In this document: piece by piece, positions 16,604 through 25,329 of the stretch | Layout of the letters: every line of letters starts with the position of its first letter | Position numbering within the stretch: position 1 is the stretch's first letter | Source: Rubrivirga sp. SAORIC476 | GTDB lineage: Bacteria; Bacteroidota; Rhodothermia; Rhodothermales; Rubricoccaceae | DNA: 64,000 bases | Assembly (NCBI RefSeq): GCF_002283555.1 | Contig: NZ_MVOI01000003.1 | Location: 1,042,798 to 1,106,797, forward strand | Direction: 5' to 3' | Translations under genes and position numbers: made by a program | The notes under the pieces: model-generated | What the model was told of the DNA's origin: nothing | The model's database searches: none | What the model saw: the letters and a program-made list of their open reading frames with translations, nothing else

Positions 16604-17776
16604 TCAGTTCCTCTCCAACACGATCGCAGTCGCCTCGCCGCCGCCGATGCAGATGGCCGCGAGCCCGTAGCGGGCGCCGCGCTCCACCATCGCGTGCAGG
16701 AGCGTCGTCAAGATGCGGGCGCCGGAGGCGCCGATGGGGTGGCCGACGGCGACCGAGCCGCCGCGCACGTTGAGCTTCTCGGACGGGATGCCGAGCGCGT
16801 CCTGCGCCGCCAGCGCGACGACCGCGAACGCCTCGTTGACCTCGAACAGGTCGATGTCGTCGAGGGTAAGGTTCGCCTTCCCGAGCACCTTGTTGACCGC
16901 CTCGATGGGCGCCGTCGTGAACTCCATCGGCGCCTGGCTGTGCTGCGCCGACGCCACGATGCGCGCCATCGGCGTCTTGCCATTCGCCTCCGCCCACTCC
17001 TCCGAGGCCACCACCAGCGCGGCGGCGCCGTCGTTGATCGTGCTCGCGTTGGCCGCCGTCACCGTGCCGTCCTTGGTGAAGACGGCCCGGAGCTGGGGGA
17101 TCTTGTCGAAGTTGGTCTTGGCGGGCTCCTCGTCGGTGTCGACCACCGTGTCGCCCTTGCGGCCCGAGATGGTGACCGGCACGATCTCCTGGGCGAAGGC
17201 CCCGTTCTCGACCGATGCCTGGGCGCGCGTGTAGCTCTCGATCGAGAACGCGTCCTGCCGCTCGCGCGGGACGTTGCACGTCACGCCGCACTGGTCCGCC
17301 GCGACGCCCATCGCCACACCGTCGTAGGCGTCGCGGAGGCCGTCGTGGAAGAGGCCGTCCACCAGTTCGCCGTTGCCGTAGCCGTAGCCGTAGCGCGCCT
17401 TCGGGAGGTAGAACGGCGCCATCGACATGTTCTCCATGCCACCGGCCACGACCACCTCAGCGTCGCCCGCGCGGATCGCCTGGTCGGCCAGCATCACCGC
17501 CTTCATGCCACTGCCGCAGACCTTGTTGATGGTCATGCAGGCCACGCTCTGGGGGAGCCCGGCGCCGAGGGCCGCCTGACGGGCCGGGGCCTGTCCCTCC
17601 CCCGCCGTGACCACGTTGCCCAGGATCACCTCGTCCACCTGATCTGTCGCCACGCCTGCGCGGTCGAGGGCGCCGGTGATGGCAGTGGCGCCGAGCGAAG
17701 GCGCGGGGACGGTCGAGAGCGCGCCGCCGAAGGACCCGACGGGGGTGCGGGCGGCGGAGAGGATGACGGAGGCCAT
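16604..17776 (-). CDS. Acetyl-CoA C-acetyltransferase (thiolase)
   Basis: Thiolase of 390 residues that condenses two acetyl-CoA or cleaves acetoacetyl-CoA. The start is the ATG giving [18 protein letters not shown]; an upstream ATG at 17830 would cover the promoter motif. The catalytic Cys is in [12 protein letters not shown] (about 88). The second site is [12 protein letters not shown] and the third [17 protein letters not shown] is also conserved. It is first of a likely two-gene operon with the hydroxyacyl-CoA dehydrogenase and has a TAGCTTG promoter-like element 36 bp upstream. Confidence 0.95.
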   Translation of the reverse strand: MASVILSAARTPVGSFGGALSTVPAPSLGATAITGALDRAGVATDQVDEVILGNVVTAGEGQAPARQAALGAGLPQSVACMTINKVCGSGMKAVMLADQAIRAGDAEVVVAGGMENMSMAPFYLPKARYGYGYGNGELVDGLFHDGLRDAYDGVAMGVAADQCGVTCNVPRERQDAFSIESYTRAQASVENGAFAQEIVPVTISGRKGDTVVDTDEEPAKTNFDKIPQLRAVFTKDGTVTAANASTINDGAAALVVASEEWAEANGKTPMARIVASAQHSQAPMEFTTAPIEAVNKVLGKANLTLDDIDLFEVNEAFAVVALAAQDALGIPSEKLNVRGGSVAVGHPIGASGARILTTLLHAMVERGARYGLAAICIGGGEATAIVLERN

Positions 17777-17811
17777 GGGCGGAGGGAGCGAGGGTCTGGA
17801 AGCGATTCCGA

Positions 17812-17819
17812 CCAAGCTA
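17812..17819 (-). promoter_or_regulatory. Putative -7 element of thiolase operon
   Basis: Reading the minus strand, TAGCTTGG lies 35 bp upstream of the thiolase ATG, in the gap after the preceding gene's hairpin. It resembles TAnnTTTG; no -33 box is clear. Confidence 0.35.
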
Positions 17820-17904
17820 TCCGACCCCACTCGCTACGGCGTTGACCGGCGGTGAAAAGGAGAGCACGGAGTTGGCAGGCCACACCGCGACGGGGGCGCT
17901 CCGG

Positions 17905-17926
17905 CCCGCCTCGGCACCGAGGCGGG
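17905..17926 (-). terminator. Family-1 palindrome, likely terminator
   Basis: Perfect 10 bp arms CCCGCCTCGG/CCGAGGCGGG separated by CA, lying 47 bp after the stop of the sugar-phosphate transferase and before the thiolase promoter. The same palindrome recurs at other gene ends in this window. Confidence 0.5.
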
Positions 17927-17972
17927 GTAGGTGGGGACAGCCGAGCGCCTGCCCCTACGTCCGCGTCGTGGC

Positions 17973-19163
17973 CTACCGCTCGGGACCCGCTACAGGCTCG
18001 AAGCGCTCGTGCGCGATCCGCCCGGCGCGCGGGGCCTCGTTGCGAAGCTCGCTGCGGTCGTCCATGAGGCGCTGCAGCCGCCGACGGCGCCCCAGAAACT
18101 GCGCGATCCCGGACGGGGTCGGCAGGTAGTGGACGTAGCAGAGAAAGGCGTACACCACCGCGGTGCCACCCAGGAACGTCAGCGAGGCGCCCTTCCAGTC
18201 CATCTGCGTCATCGCCAGCGCGCCCAGGGCCAGGAAGGCGCCGAAGAGGTACAGCGTCACCGCCGCCCGGCGGGTCGACATCTGCGCCTGGAGCCGGTGG
18301 TGGATGTGGTCGCGGTCCGGGAAGAAGAGCGGCTTGCCCGTCATCTTCCGGCGCAGGATGGACACGCCCGTGTCGAGCACCGGGATGCCCATCACCACGG
18401 CCGGGATCACGAGCGCCAGCACCGGGTGCGGGTGGGAGGTCCCCCGGAGCGCGTACGCGGCGAGGACGTAGCCCAGGAACAGGCTCCCGCTGTCGCCCAT
18501 GAAGATGGAGGCGGGCGCGAAGTTGTACCGCAGGAAGCCGATCAGCGCGCCGCAGACGGCGGCCACCAGCACCAGCGCCCCGAGGTCGCCGCCGAGCGCG
18601 TGGACGCCCGCCAGCCCCAGGAACGCCACCGTCACGACGCCTGCCGCGAGGCCGTCCATCCCGTCGATCAGGTTGACGGCGTTCATCATGCCCACCATCC
18701 AGACGACCGTCAGCACGGCCGAGACGGCCAGCGCGAGGGCCCCGTCGCCGAGCGGGCCGTCGAACACCATCACGCGGGCGCCGCCCAGGAAGGCCAGCGC
18801 GGTCACGATGAGCTGGGCCGCGAACTTGGTCCGGTGGGAGATCTCCTTGAGGTCGTCCCAGAACCCGACCAGCGCGATCACGAGGGCGCCGAGGACGACG
18901 AGTTTGTCCGGCACGGTCAGGATGCCCGAGATGGAGCGCGGCAGTTCGAGACGCGCGAGCGTCATCACCGCGATCCCGACGCAGGCGGCGGCGACGATGG
19001 CGATCCCGCCAACGTTGGGGACGGCGCGGTCGTGTACTTTTCGGTCTCCATCGGGGGCATCGATCCACCCCACACGTTCAGCGATCCGCCGGACTGCTGG
19101 TACGAACAGCAGCGCAGCGAGCAGGCTCACGAGGAACCCGGCAGCCAAGGCAATCACAGGCAT
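17973..19163 (-). CDS. Undecaprenyl-phosphate sugar-1-phosphate transferase (WecA/MraY family)
   Basis: Polytopic membrane enzyme of 396 residues that moves a sugar-1-phosphate (typically GlcNAc-1-P) from a UDP-sugar to undecaprenyl phosphate, starting a cell-surface glycan. Signatures are VHDRAVPNVGG near residues 43-53, the Asp pair in GFWDDLKE (103-104), NLIDGMDGLA (164-173), MGDSGSLFLG, and HIHHRL (about 285), which is the WecA-type His motif. About ten membrane spans precede a basic C-terminal tail. No mur gene is adjacent, so this is WecA/TagO-like rather than MraY. It follows rfbD on the same strand by 129 bp. Confidence 0.93.
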   Translation of the reverse strand: MPVIALAAGFLVSLLAALLFVPAVRRIAERVGWIDAPDGDRKVHDRAVPNVGGIAIVAAACVGIAVMTLARLELPRSISGILTVPDKLVVLGALVIALVGFWDDLKEISHRTKFAAQLIVTALAFLGGARVMVFDGPLGDGALALAVSAVLTVVWMVGMMNAVNLIDGMDGLAAGVVTVAFLGLAGVHALGGDLGALVLVAAVCGALIGFLRYNFAPASIFMGDSGSLFLGYVLAAYALRGTSHPHPVLALVIPAVVMGIPVLDTGVSILRRKMTGKPLFFPDRDHIHHRLQAQMSTRRAAVTLYLFGAFLALGALAMTQMDWKGASLTFLGGTAVVYAFLCYVHYLPTPSGIAQFLGRRRRLQRLMDDRSELRNEAPRAGRIAHERFEPVAGPER

Positions 19164-19221
19164 GAAAAAGAAGGCGTGTGGTGGGGCCGGCGCAGATCAG
19201 AGAAGGGCGTCAACGCTGGGG

Positions 19222-19253
19222 CTTAGATACCGCGGGGGCAGTGGAGCCACAAG
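19222..19253 (-). promoter_or_regulatory. Possible promoter of the WecA-like gene
   Basis: On the minus strand, TTG at 19250-19252 and TATCTAAG at 19222-19229 are 20 bp apart, close to the Bacteroidota -33/-7 spacing. The -7-like box is 58 bp upstream of the start codon. Confidence 0.35.
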
Positions 19254-19292
19254 CCCCCCACCCTTCCTTACGGAAAAGGTCTTGTTGGGGAA

Positions 19293-20180
19293 TCATATCC
19301 CCTTGTCTTTTCGGGCCGCCTCCCGCACAGCGCCGCGCAGAGCGGAGTGCCAGTCGGGGGCCTCCGCGAGGCCGAGCAACGGGAGCGACGACGCAAGGTC
19401 GAGCTCGACCCGCGTGGGCCGCCTCGCCGCCGTCGGGTAGGCGGAACTCGGGATCGGATCGACGGGGGTGGGCGCCTCTCCCGTCGTCTCGCTGGCAAGG
19501 GCCACGACCGCCTCGGCCAGTGCATGCCACGTCGTCACAGGCGACCCGCCGAGGTGAAGGACTCCCCTCCCCCCGGTCCGGGCGAAGCGGGCGGCGGCGA
19601 GTGCCCCCCGCGCGACGTCGACCGCGGCGGTCGGGTGGCCCCACTGGTCAGCGACGACGGAGAGCCGGGGACGATCCGCGGCGAGCCGGAGAATCGTGCG
19701 CACGAAGTTCGGGGCGTACCCGGAGAACACCCAGGCGGTCCGCAGAACGACCGCACGGCCGCCCGCCGCCAGGACCTCGGCTTCGCCTGCGGCCTTACTC
19801 GCCCCATACACGCTGAGCGGCGACACCGGGTCGTCCGGGAGGTATGGTGCCCCCTTCGTGCCGTCGAACACGTAGTCCGTCGAGAGGTGGACGAGCGCGA
19901 CGCCCGCGGCGGCAGCCTCCTGGGCGACCGTCCGTGCCCCGTCGCGGTTGATGCGGAATGCGAGGTCCGGCTCGGACTCGGCCCGGTCAACGGCCGTGTA
20001 GGCCGCGGCATTGACCAGCGCGTCCGGGCGGACCTCGGCCATCACGCGCCGCACCGCCGCCGCGTCCGTGATGTCGAGCGCGGCGCGGTCGACGCCCACC
20101 ACGTCGGCCTCGCCAGCAGTCCCGAGGCGGACCAGGGCCTGCCCGACCTGCCCGCCCGCGCCGGTGACGAGCACCCTCAC
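19293..20180 (-). CDS. rfbD: RfbD/RmlD, dTDP-4-dehydrorhamnose reductase
   Basis: Last enzyme of dTDP-L-rhamnose synthesis, an NADPH-dependent extended SDR of 295 residues. The cofactor motif is VTGAGGQVGQALV, followed by NAAAYTAVDRAE, LSTDYVFDG and VYGASKAAGE (YxxxK), then LRTAWVFSGYAPNFV, all family signatures. The GTG at 20180 (VRVLVTGAGG) is chosen because it overlaps the rfbC stop by 4 bp (GTGA) and places the Rossmann motif at the N-terminus. rfbA and rfbB are not in the window. Confidence 0.95.
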   Translation of the reverse strand: MRVLVTGAGGQVGQALVRLGTAGEADVVGVDRAALDITDAAAVRRVMAEVRPDALVNAAAYTAVDRAESEPDLAFRINRDGARTVAQEAAAAGVALVHLSTDYVFDGTKGAPYLPDDPVSPLSVYGASKAAGEAEVLAAGGRAVVLRTAWVFSGYAPNFVRTILRLAADRPRLSVVADQWGHPTAAVDVARGALAAARFARTGGRGVLHLGGSPVTTWHALAEAVVALASETTGEAPTPVDPIPSSAYPTAARRPTRVELDLASSLPLLGLAEAPDWHSALRGAVREAARKDKGI

Positions 20181-20740
20181 GACGAGAACGACGCGACTGG
20201 AAGCGCGTCGGCGCCGAGCGCCGCGAGCCGGGGCCATGCGGCGTCCTTGTCGGAGAGCAGGGGCGTGTCGACGGGCCAGGGGATGCCGAGGTCGGGGTCG
20301 TCCCAGGCTACCCCGCCCTCATCGCCCGGGTGGTAGACCTCCGTACACTTGTAGAGCACGTCGGCGGTGTCCGAAAGGACACCGAAGCCATGCGCGAAGC
20401 CCGGCGGCACCCACAGCTGCCGGTGCGAGGCCTCGTCCAGTTCCACGCCCTCCCACGCGCCGAACGTCGGCGAGCCCGCCCGCAGGTCGACCGCCACGTC
20501 CCAGATCCGCCCGCGGACGCACTCGACCAGTTTGCCCTGTGGGTGACGCCGCTGAAAGTGGAGCCCCCGCAGCGTGCCCTGGACCGACCGGCTGTGGTTG
20601 TCCTGCACGAACGGCCCCGGGATGCCCGCCTCGGCGTAGCGCCCGGCATGGTAGCGCTCCAGAAAGAAGCCGCGCGCGTCCTCGAACACGCGCGGCTCGA
20701 TCACGAGCAGGCCGGGGACGGAGGTTTCGCGGACGGTCAC
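20177..20740 (-). CDS. rfbC: RfbC/RmlC, dTDP-4-dehydrorhamnose 3,5-epimerase
   Basis: Cupin-fold epimerase of the rhamnose pathway, 187 residues, GTG start. It has RVFEDARGFFLERYH, FVQDNHSRSVQGTLRGLHFQ with the catalytic His, GRIWDVAVDLRAGSPTFG, and LWVPPGFAHGFGVLSDTADVLYKC, all typical. It lies 33 bp after cysNC on the same strand and overlaps rfbD by 4 bp. Direct linkage to sulfate-activation genes suggests a polymer that uses both rhamnose and sulfate (inference). Confidence 0.96.
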   Translation of the reverse strand: MTVRETSVPGLLVIEPRVFEDARGFFLERYHAGRYAEAGIPGPFVQDNHSRSVQGTLRGLHFQRRHPQGKLVECVRGRIWDVAVDLRAGSPTFGAWEGVELDEASHRQLWVPPGFAHGFGVLSDTADVLYKCTEVYHPGDEGGVAWDDPDLGIPWPVDTPLLSDKDAAWPRLAALGADALPVASFSS

Positions 20741-20773
20741 AGCGCGGGATGTGGGGAGTCCCTACGCTACGCT

Positions 20774-22771
20774 CTACGCCCCACGCTCGACGATCCCCGC
20801 CTCGGCGAGCGCGGCCAGCACCGCCTCGACGGCGTCCTGGACCGACTGGTCGGCCGTCTTGAGCGTCAGCTCCGGAGCCTCGGGCGCCTCGTAGGGCGCG
20901 TCGATGCCGGTCAGGTTGGTGATCTCACCCGCCTGGGCCTTGGCGTAGATCCCCTTCGGGTCGCGCTCCTGCGCCGTCGCCACGTCCACGTCCACGTGGA
21001 TCTCGATGAACCGGCCCTCCGGCACGAGCGCGCGGACGCGGTCGCGGTCGGTGCGGTACGGCGACACGAACGTGCACAGCGTCACGGCACCGCTCTCGAA
21101 GAAGAGCCGCGCCACCTCGCCGATCCGACGGACGTTCTCGCGGCGGTCGCCCGCCGAGAAGCCGAGGTCGCCGTTGAGACCGTGGCGCACCTGGTCCCCG
21201 TCGAGCAGCATCGTCTTGATGCCCGCATCGAACAGGCGGCGCTCCACCTCGCGCGCGACCGTCGTCTTGCCCGAGCCCGAGAGGCCGGTGAACCAGAGGA
21301 CGGCCGCCTGGTGGCCCTGCGCGGCCTCGCGCTCCTCGCGCGGGATGTTGAGCCCCTCCCAGACGACGTTCGGCGACACCTGGCGGGCCTCGCTGGCCGC
21401 CGCGGCGTCCGCCGAGCGCTCCAAGCGAGCCGCGCGGCCCGCGATCTCGTCCGGGCTCTGCGCCGCGCCGCGGATCATGCCCGCCGCCACCGTCGCGTTG
21501 GAGTACGGGTCGATGAGCACGAACGCGCCCGTCGCCTTGGCCTGCCGGTAGGGGTCGAAGAAGAGCGGCGCCGCGGTCGTCACGCGGACGCGGCCGATCT
21601 CGTTGAGCTGCAGCGTGTCGCTGTCCTCGCGGTGCAGCGTGTTCACGTCGACGCGGTAGACGATCTCGTCCACGAAGGCCTTGACCTCGCGCGTCGTGTG
21701 GCGCAGGATGTAGTGGCGGTTGGACTGGAGCGGCTCCTCGGCCATCCAGCACATCATCGCCTCGATGCCCGTCTCCACCTCGGGCACGTTCTGGGGGCGG
21801 ACGAGCATGTCGCCGCGGCTCACGTCGATCTCGTCGGTGAGCGTGAGCACGACCGCCTCACCCGCGCGGGCCTCGTCGAGGTCGCCGTTGAGCGTGGTGA
21901 TCGACTCGACCGTTGAGCGCGTGCCGGCGGGCAGCGCCAGGATCTCCTCGCCCGGCCGGATGGCGCCCGAGGCGACCGTGCCCGCGAAGCCGCGGAACGT
22001 CTGGTCGGGCCGGATCACCGTCTGGACCGGGAAGCGGAAGTCGCGCAGGTTCTTGTCGCCGGTCAGCGAGACGTGCTCCAGGTGGTGGAGCATCGTCGAG
22101 CCCTCGTACCAGTCCATGTTCTCGCTCCGGTCGACCACGTTGTCGCCCTTGAGTGCGGAGACCGGAATGAAATCGATGTCGCGCAGATCGAGCTTGCCCG
22201 CGAAGGCCGAGAACTCGTCCACGATGGCGTCGAACACCTCCTCGGAGTAGTCGACGAGGTCCATCTTGTTGACGGCCACGACCACGTGCGGGATGCCCAG
22301 CAGCGACGCGATGAAGGCGTGGCGCTTGGACTGCGTCTGCACGCCGCGCTTGGCATCGACCAGGATCACCGCGAGGTCGGCCGTGCTCGCGCCGGTGACC
22401 ATGTTGCGGGTGTACTGGACGTGGCCCGGCGTGTCGGCGATGATGAACTTGCGCCGGGGCGTCGCGAAGTAGCGGTAGGCCACATCGATCGTGATGCCCT
22501 GCTCGCGCTCGGCGCGGAGGCCGTCGGTCAGGAGCGCGAGGTTCGGGACCCCGTCGTCGTCCATGCCGCGGTCCTTGGACGCCTCGGCGACGGCCTCCAT
22601 CTGGTCCTCGAAGATGGACTTCGAGTCGTAGAGGAGACGCCCGATGAGGGTGCTCTTGCCGTCGTCGACGGAGCCCGCGGTGGTGAACCGCAGCAGGTCC
22701 ATGTCGAGGTAGGCGTCGGAGCCGAAGGCGTCGTCGGTCGTCGCGTCAGGCGTGGTGCCGTTGGTCTGCAT
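20774..22771 (-). CDS. cysNC: CysNC, sulfate adenylyltransferase large subunit/APS kinase fusion
   Basis: Bifunctional 665-residue enzyme. The N-terminal two thirds is an EF-Tu-like GTPase (G1 GSVDDGKST 33-41, DTPGHVQYTRNM, NKMDLVD) that drives ATP sulfurylase with CysD. The C-terminal part from about 480 is APS kinase (Walker A GLSGSGKTT near 495, LLDGDQVRHGLNGDLGFS, ENVRRIGEVA, DPKGIYAKA). Together they turn sulfate into PAPS. The ATG at 22771 is chosen over an upstream ATG at 22852 that lacks family similarity. It lies 87 bp after cysD. PAPS may feed cysteine synthesis or sulfotransferases; no PAPS reductase or sulfite reductase is in the window. Confidence 0.96.
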   Translation of the reverse strand: MQTNGTTPDATTDDAFGSDAYLDMDLLRFTTAGSVDDGKSTLIGRLLYDSKSIFEDQMEAVAEASKDRGMDDDGVPNLALLTDGLRAEREQGITIDVAYRYFATPRRKFIIADTPGHVQYTRNMVTGASTADLAVILVDAKRGVQTQSKRHAFIASLLGIPHVVVAVNKMDLVDYSEEVFDAIVDEFSAFAGKLDLRDIDFIPVSALKGDNVVDRSENMDWYEGSTMLHHLEHVSLTGDKNLRDFRFPVQTVIRPDQTFRGFAGTVASGAIRPGEEILALPAGTRSTVESITTLNGDLDEARAGEAVVLTLTDEIDVSRGDMLVRPQNVPEVETGIEAMMCWMAEEPLQSNRHYILRHTTREVKAFVDEIVYRVDVNTLHREDSDTLQLNEIGRVRVTTAAPLFFDPYRQAKATGAFVLIDPYSNATVAAGMIRGAAQSPDEIAGRAARLERSADAAAASEARQVSPNVVWEGLNIPREEREAAQGHQAAVLWFTGLSGSGKTTVAREVERRLFDAGIKTMLLDGDQVRHGLNGDLGFSAGDRRENVRRIGEVARLFFESGAVTLCTFVSPYRTDRDRVRALVPEGRFIEIHVDVDVATAQERDPKGIYAKAQAGEITNLTGIDAPYEAPEAPELTLKTADQSVQDAVEAVLAALAEAGIVERGA

Positions 22772-22858
22772 CTGTCGTCGTGCGTGGGTCGTGGAACGTG
22801 GGTCTCGGAAGTGAGCGTCGCAGCCGGGCCATGCCCTCGCACGACGCCCCACGTCCTC

Positions 22859-23773
22859 CTAGAAGTAGCCCTGCTTCTTGCGGTCCTCCATGGCGGCCTC
22901 GGAGCGCTTGTCGTCGTGGCGCCCGCCGCGCTCGGTGTTGCGCGCCGCCGCAACCTCCTGGATGATCTCGGGGAGCGTCGCCGCGTCGCTCTCGACGGCG
23001 CCCGTGCAGGTCGCGTCGCCGATGGTCCGGAAGCGGATCGTCTGGCGCTGGACCACCTCGTGCGCCTGCGGGATCACGAAGTCGGTCACGGCGAGCAGCG
23101 TGCCGCGGCGGTCGAACACCTCGCGCTCGTGGGCGAAGTAGAGGTCTGGGATGTCGACGTTCTCCAGCGCGATGTACTGCCAGACGTCCATCTCCGTCCA
23201 GTTGGAGAGCGGGAACACCCGGAACGTCTCGCCGACGTTCTTGTGGCCGTTGTAGAGGTTCCAGAGCTCGGGGCGCTGGTTCTTCGGGTCCCACTGCCCG
23301 AAGCGGTCGCGGTGGGAGAAGAAGCGCTCCTTGGCGCGGGCCTTCTCCTCGTCGCGGCGCCCGCCGCCGAACGCGGCGTCGTAGCGGTGCTCGTTGAGGG
23401 CGTCCAGCAGCGGAACGATCTGGAGGCCATTGCGGCTCGCCTCCGGACCGGTCTCCTCCACCACGCGCCCGCTGTCGATGGCGTCCTGCACGGACGCGAC
23501 CTCCAGCCGGACGCCCAACTCGGCGACCAGCTTGTCGCGGAAGGCGATCGTCTCGGGGAAGTTGTGCCCGGTGTCCACGTGGAGCAGCGGGAACGGGATC
23601 GGACCCGGATGGAACGCCTTGCGGGCGAGGTGGACCATCAGGATCGAGTCCTTGCCGCCGGAGAACAGAAGCACGGGTCGCTCGAACTGAGCGGCGACCT
23701 CGCGCATCACGTAGATCGCCTCAGCTTCGAGGGTCCGGAGGTGGGACGTGCGGTAGGCGCGTTCCGTAGCCAT
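22859..23773 (-). CDS. cysD: CysD, sulfate adenylyltransferase small subunit
   Basis: PP-loop ATP pyrophosphatase that adenylylates sulfate to APS as partner of CysN. It is 304 residues, full length. The PP-loop is LFSGGKDSILMV (37-48). HVDTGHNFPET, FGGGRRDEEKARAKER and WNLYNGHKNVGE are family motifs, and the C-terminus ends MEDRKKQGYF, typical of CysD. It is first in a minus-strand run cysD-cysNC-rfbC-rfbD and has a TAGTTTG promoter-like element about 28 bp upstream. Confidence 0.97.
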   Translation of the reverse strand: MATERAYRTSHLRTLEAEAIYVMREVAAQFERPVLLFSGGKDSILMVHLARKAFHPGPIPFPLLHVDTGHNFPETIAFRDKLVAELGVRLEVASVQDAIDSGRVVEETGPEASRNGLQIVPLLDALNEHRYDAAFGGGRRDEEKARAKERFFSHRDRFGQWDPKNQRPELWNLYNGHKNVGETFRVFPLSNWTEMDVWQYIALENVDIPDLYFAHEREVFDRRGTLLAVTDFVIPQAHEVVQRQTIRFRTIGDATCTGAVESDAATLPEIIQEVAAARNTERGGRHDDKRSEAAMEDRKKQGYF

Positions 23774-23800
23774 AGTCAGGGTGCCAGAATCGGGGGACGG

Positions 23801-23808
23801 TCAAACTA
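23801..23808 (-). promoter_or_regulatory. Putative -7 element of cysD
   Basis: TAGTTTGA on the minus strand, 27 bp before the cysD ATG and downstream of the rodA terminator hairpin. It resembles the Bacteroidota -7 box; no clear -33 box. Confidence 0.4.
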
Positions 23809-23882
23809 GTGGACGCCCTGAGACCCTACGGACCTTCCCCGAGACTTGACGCGGCGGCACGGGACGCCCCTGACGCCCCGCT

Positions 23883-23902
23883 CCGCCTCGGTGCCGAGGC
23901 GG
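23883..23902 (-). terminator. Family-1 palindrome, likely rodA terminator
   Basis: Perfect arms CCGCCTCGG/CCGAGGCGG with a TG centre, 73 bp after the rodA stop and before the cysD promoter. Confidence 0.5.
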
Positions 23903-23975
23903 GCAGGGTCGGGAGCACGGACGGCGGTGCCGGCTCCTCGATTCCGTCGCCCGCGCGCCCGTCGCGGCGCAGCCG

Positions 23976-25253
23976 CTACGAGTACACCGCGAACTCGTCG
24001 CGCCGGGCGTGCAGGTTGAGCGCGATGGCCAGCATGGCCGTGTTGGCCAGGATCGCCGAGCCGCCGTACGAGATGAACGGCAGCGGGATGCCGATCACCG
24101 GCATCAGCCCGATGGTCATGCCCACGTTGATCAAGATGTGGACCAGGAAGATGCCCGTCACCCCGGCGATGAACAGCCGCGGCAGCGCGAAGCCCGCCTG
24201 CACGCCGAGCCCCGCCAGCCTCAGAATGAGGAAGGCGAACAGCAGCAACACCGTCATTGTGCCGAGGAAGCCGAACTCCTCGCCGATGACGCAGAAGATG
24301 AAGTCGGTCGAGTTCTCGGGGATGTAGGCGCCCTGCGTCTGGGTGCCGTTCGTGAAGCCCTTCCCGAAGACGCCGCCCGAGCCGATGGCCGCCTTCGCCT
24401 GGATGACGTGAAAGCCCGCCCCGTAGCGGAACGCCTCCGGGTCGTCGAAGGCCACGAGGCGGTCCACCTGGTGCGGCTCCAGGACCTTGTTGAGCCCGAA
24501 CCACACCGTGACCCCGATCAGCCCCACACCGACGAACATCAGCACGCCCATCCAGCGCGTCCGCGTCCAGACCACCATGCCGACGGTCGCGCCGACGACG
24601 AAGATCGCCGCCCACCACGGGTTCACGATGGCGAGGTAGGACACCACCGCCGGGCCGCCGAACAGCAACGCCATCCACGGCAGCGGCACCAGGCCGCTCC
24701 AGAACAGCATCACCGGCACGAGGGCGGCAAACACGAGCCCGGTGCCCGTGTCGTTCTGCGCCACCACGAGCACCATCGGGATGGCCACGATGACGACGAA
24801 GACCAGCAGCGTCCGGAAGAAGGCCCAGTTCCAGCCGAACTGCGTCGCCCGCACCTCCTTGCGCGACAGGAAGGCCGTCGCCGCGAGCACCGTGCCCACC
24901 TTCGCGATCTCGGCCACCTGCAACCCGAACCCGCCGATGTAGAGCCAGCTCTTGGCGCCGTTGATCTCGCGCCCGAAGGCGAGCGCGGCCACGAGCAACC
25001 CGAGGCAGAACACGTACGCCAGCGGCGCCAGCTTGACGATGAACCGCGCCGGCAGCAGCAGGATGATCCCGAGCGCCACCGCCGAGATGCCGAACAGCAC
25101 GAGCTGCCGGTTGAAGTTCTGCTGCACCGACTCCAGCAAGAACTCCCGCGCCGGCCCGTGGGTCGCGCTGTAGATGGCCGTCAGCCCGATGCTGACGAGT
25201 GCCACCCACAGCAGCAGGCTCACCCAGTCGAGGTTCTTGTACCAGGGACGCAT
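23976..25253 (-). CDS. rodA: RodA, elongasome peptidoglycan glycosyltransferase
   Basis: SEDS-family polymerase that builds glycan strands for cell elongation with PBP2. The 425-residue product has about ten membrane spans. Family features include the N-terminal NLDWVSLLLWVALVSIGLTAIYS, the large loop segment AAIGSGGVFGKGF, TDFIFCVIGEEFGFLGT with the Glu used by SEDS proteins, and the end IPLPFISYGGSAILANTAMLAI. It lies 76 bp after mrdA, the usual pairing, and should be co-transcribed with it. Confidence 0.96.
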   Translation of the reverse strand: MRPWYKNLDWVSLLLWVALVSIGLTAIYSATHGPAREFLLESVQQNFNRQLVLFGISAVALGIILLLPARFIVKLAPLAYVFCLGLLVAALAFGREINGAKSWLYIGGFGLQVAEIAKVGTVLAATAFLSRKEVRATQFGWNWAFFRTLLVFVVIVAIPMVLVVAQNDTGTGLVFAALVPVMLFWSGLVPLPWMALLFGGPAVVSYLAIVNPWWAAIFVVGATVGMVVWTRTRWMGVLMFVGVGLIGVTVWFGLNKVLEPHQVDRLVAFDDPEAFRYGAGFHVIQAKAAIGSGGVFGKGFTNGTQTQGAYIPENSTDFIFCVIGEEFGFLGTMTVLLLFAFLILRLAGLGVQAGFALPRLFIAGVTGIFLVHILINVGMTIGLMPVIGIPLPFISYGGSAILANTAMLAIALNLHARRDEFAVYS

Positions 25254-25329
25254 TGAGGACGGGAGGACGAGGTGGGAGGTGCGGCGAGGTGCCAGGCGCG
25301 AGGACGCACCCTGGACCTCGAACCGTCGC

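Noticed and set aside
22772-22858. Possible sulfur-responsive riboswitch in the cysD-cysNC gap
   Set aside because: The sequence has no recognisable SAM-riboswitch core or strong helix set, and it is only 87 bp.
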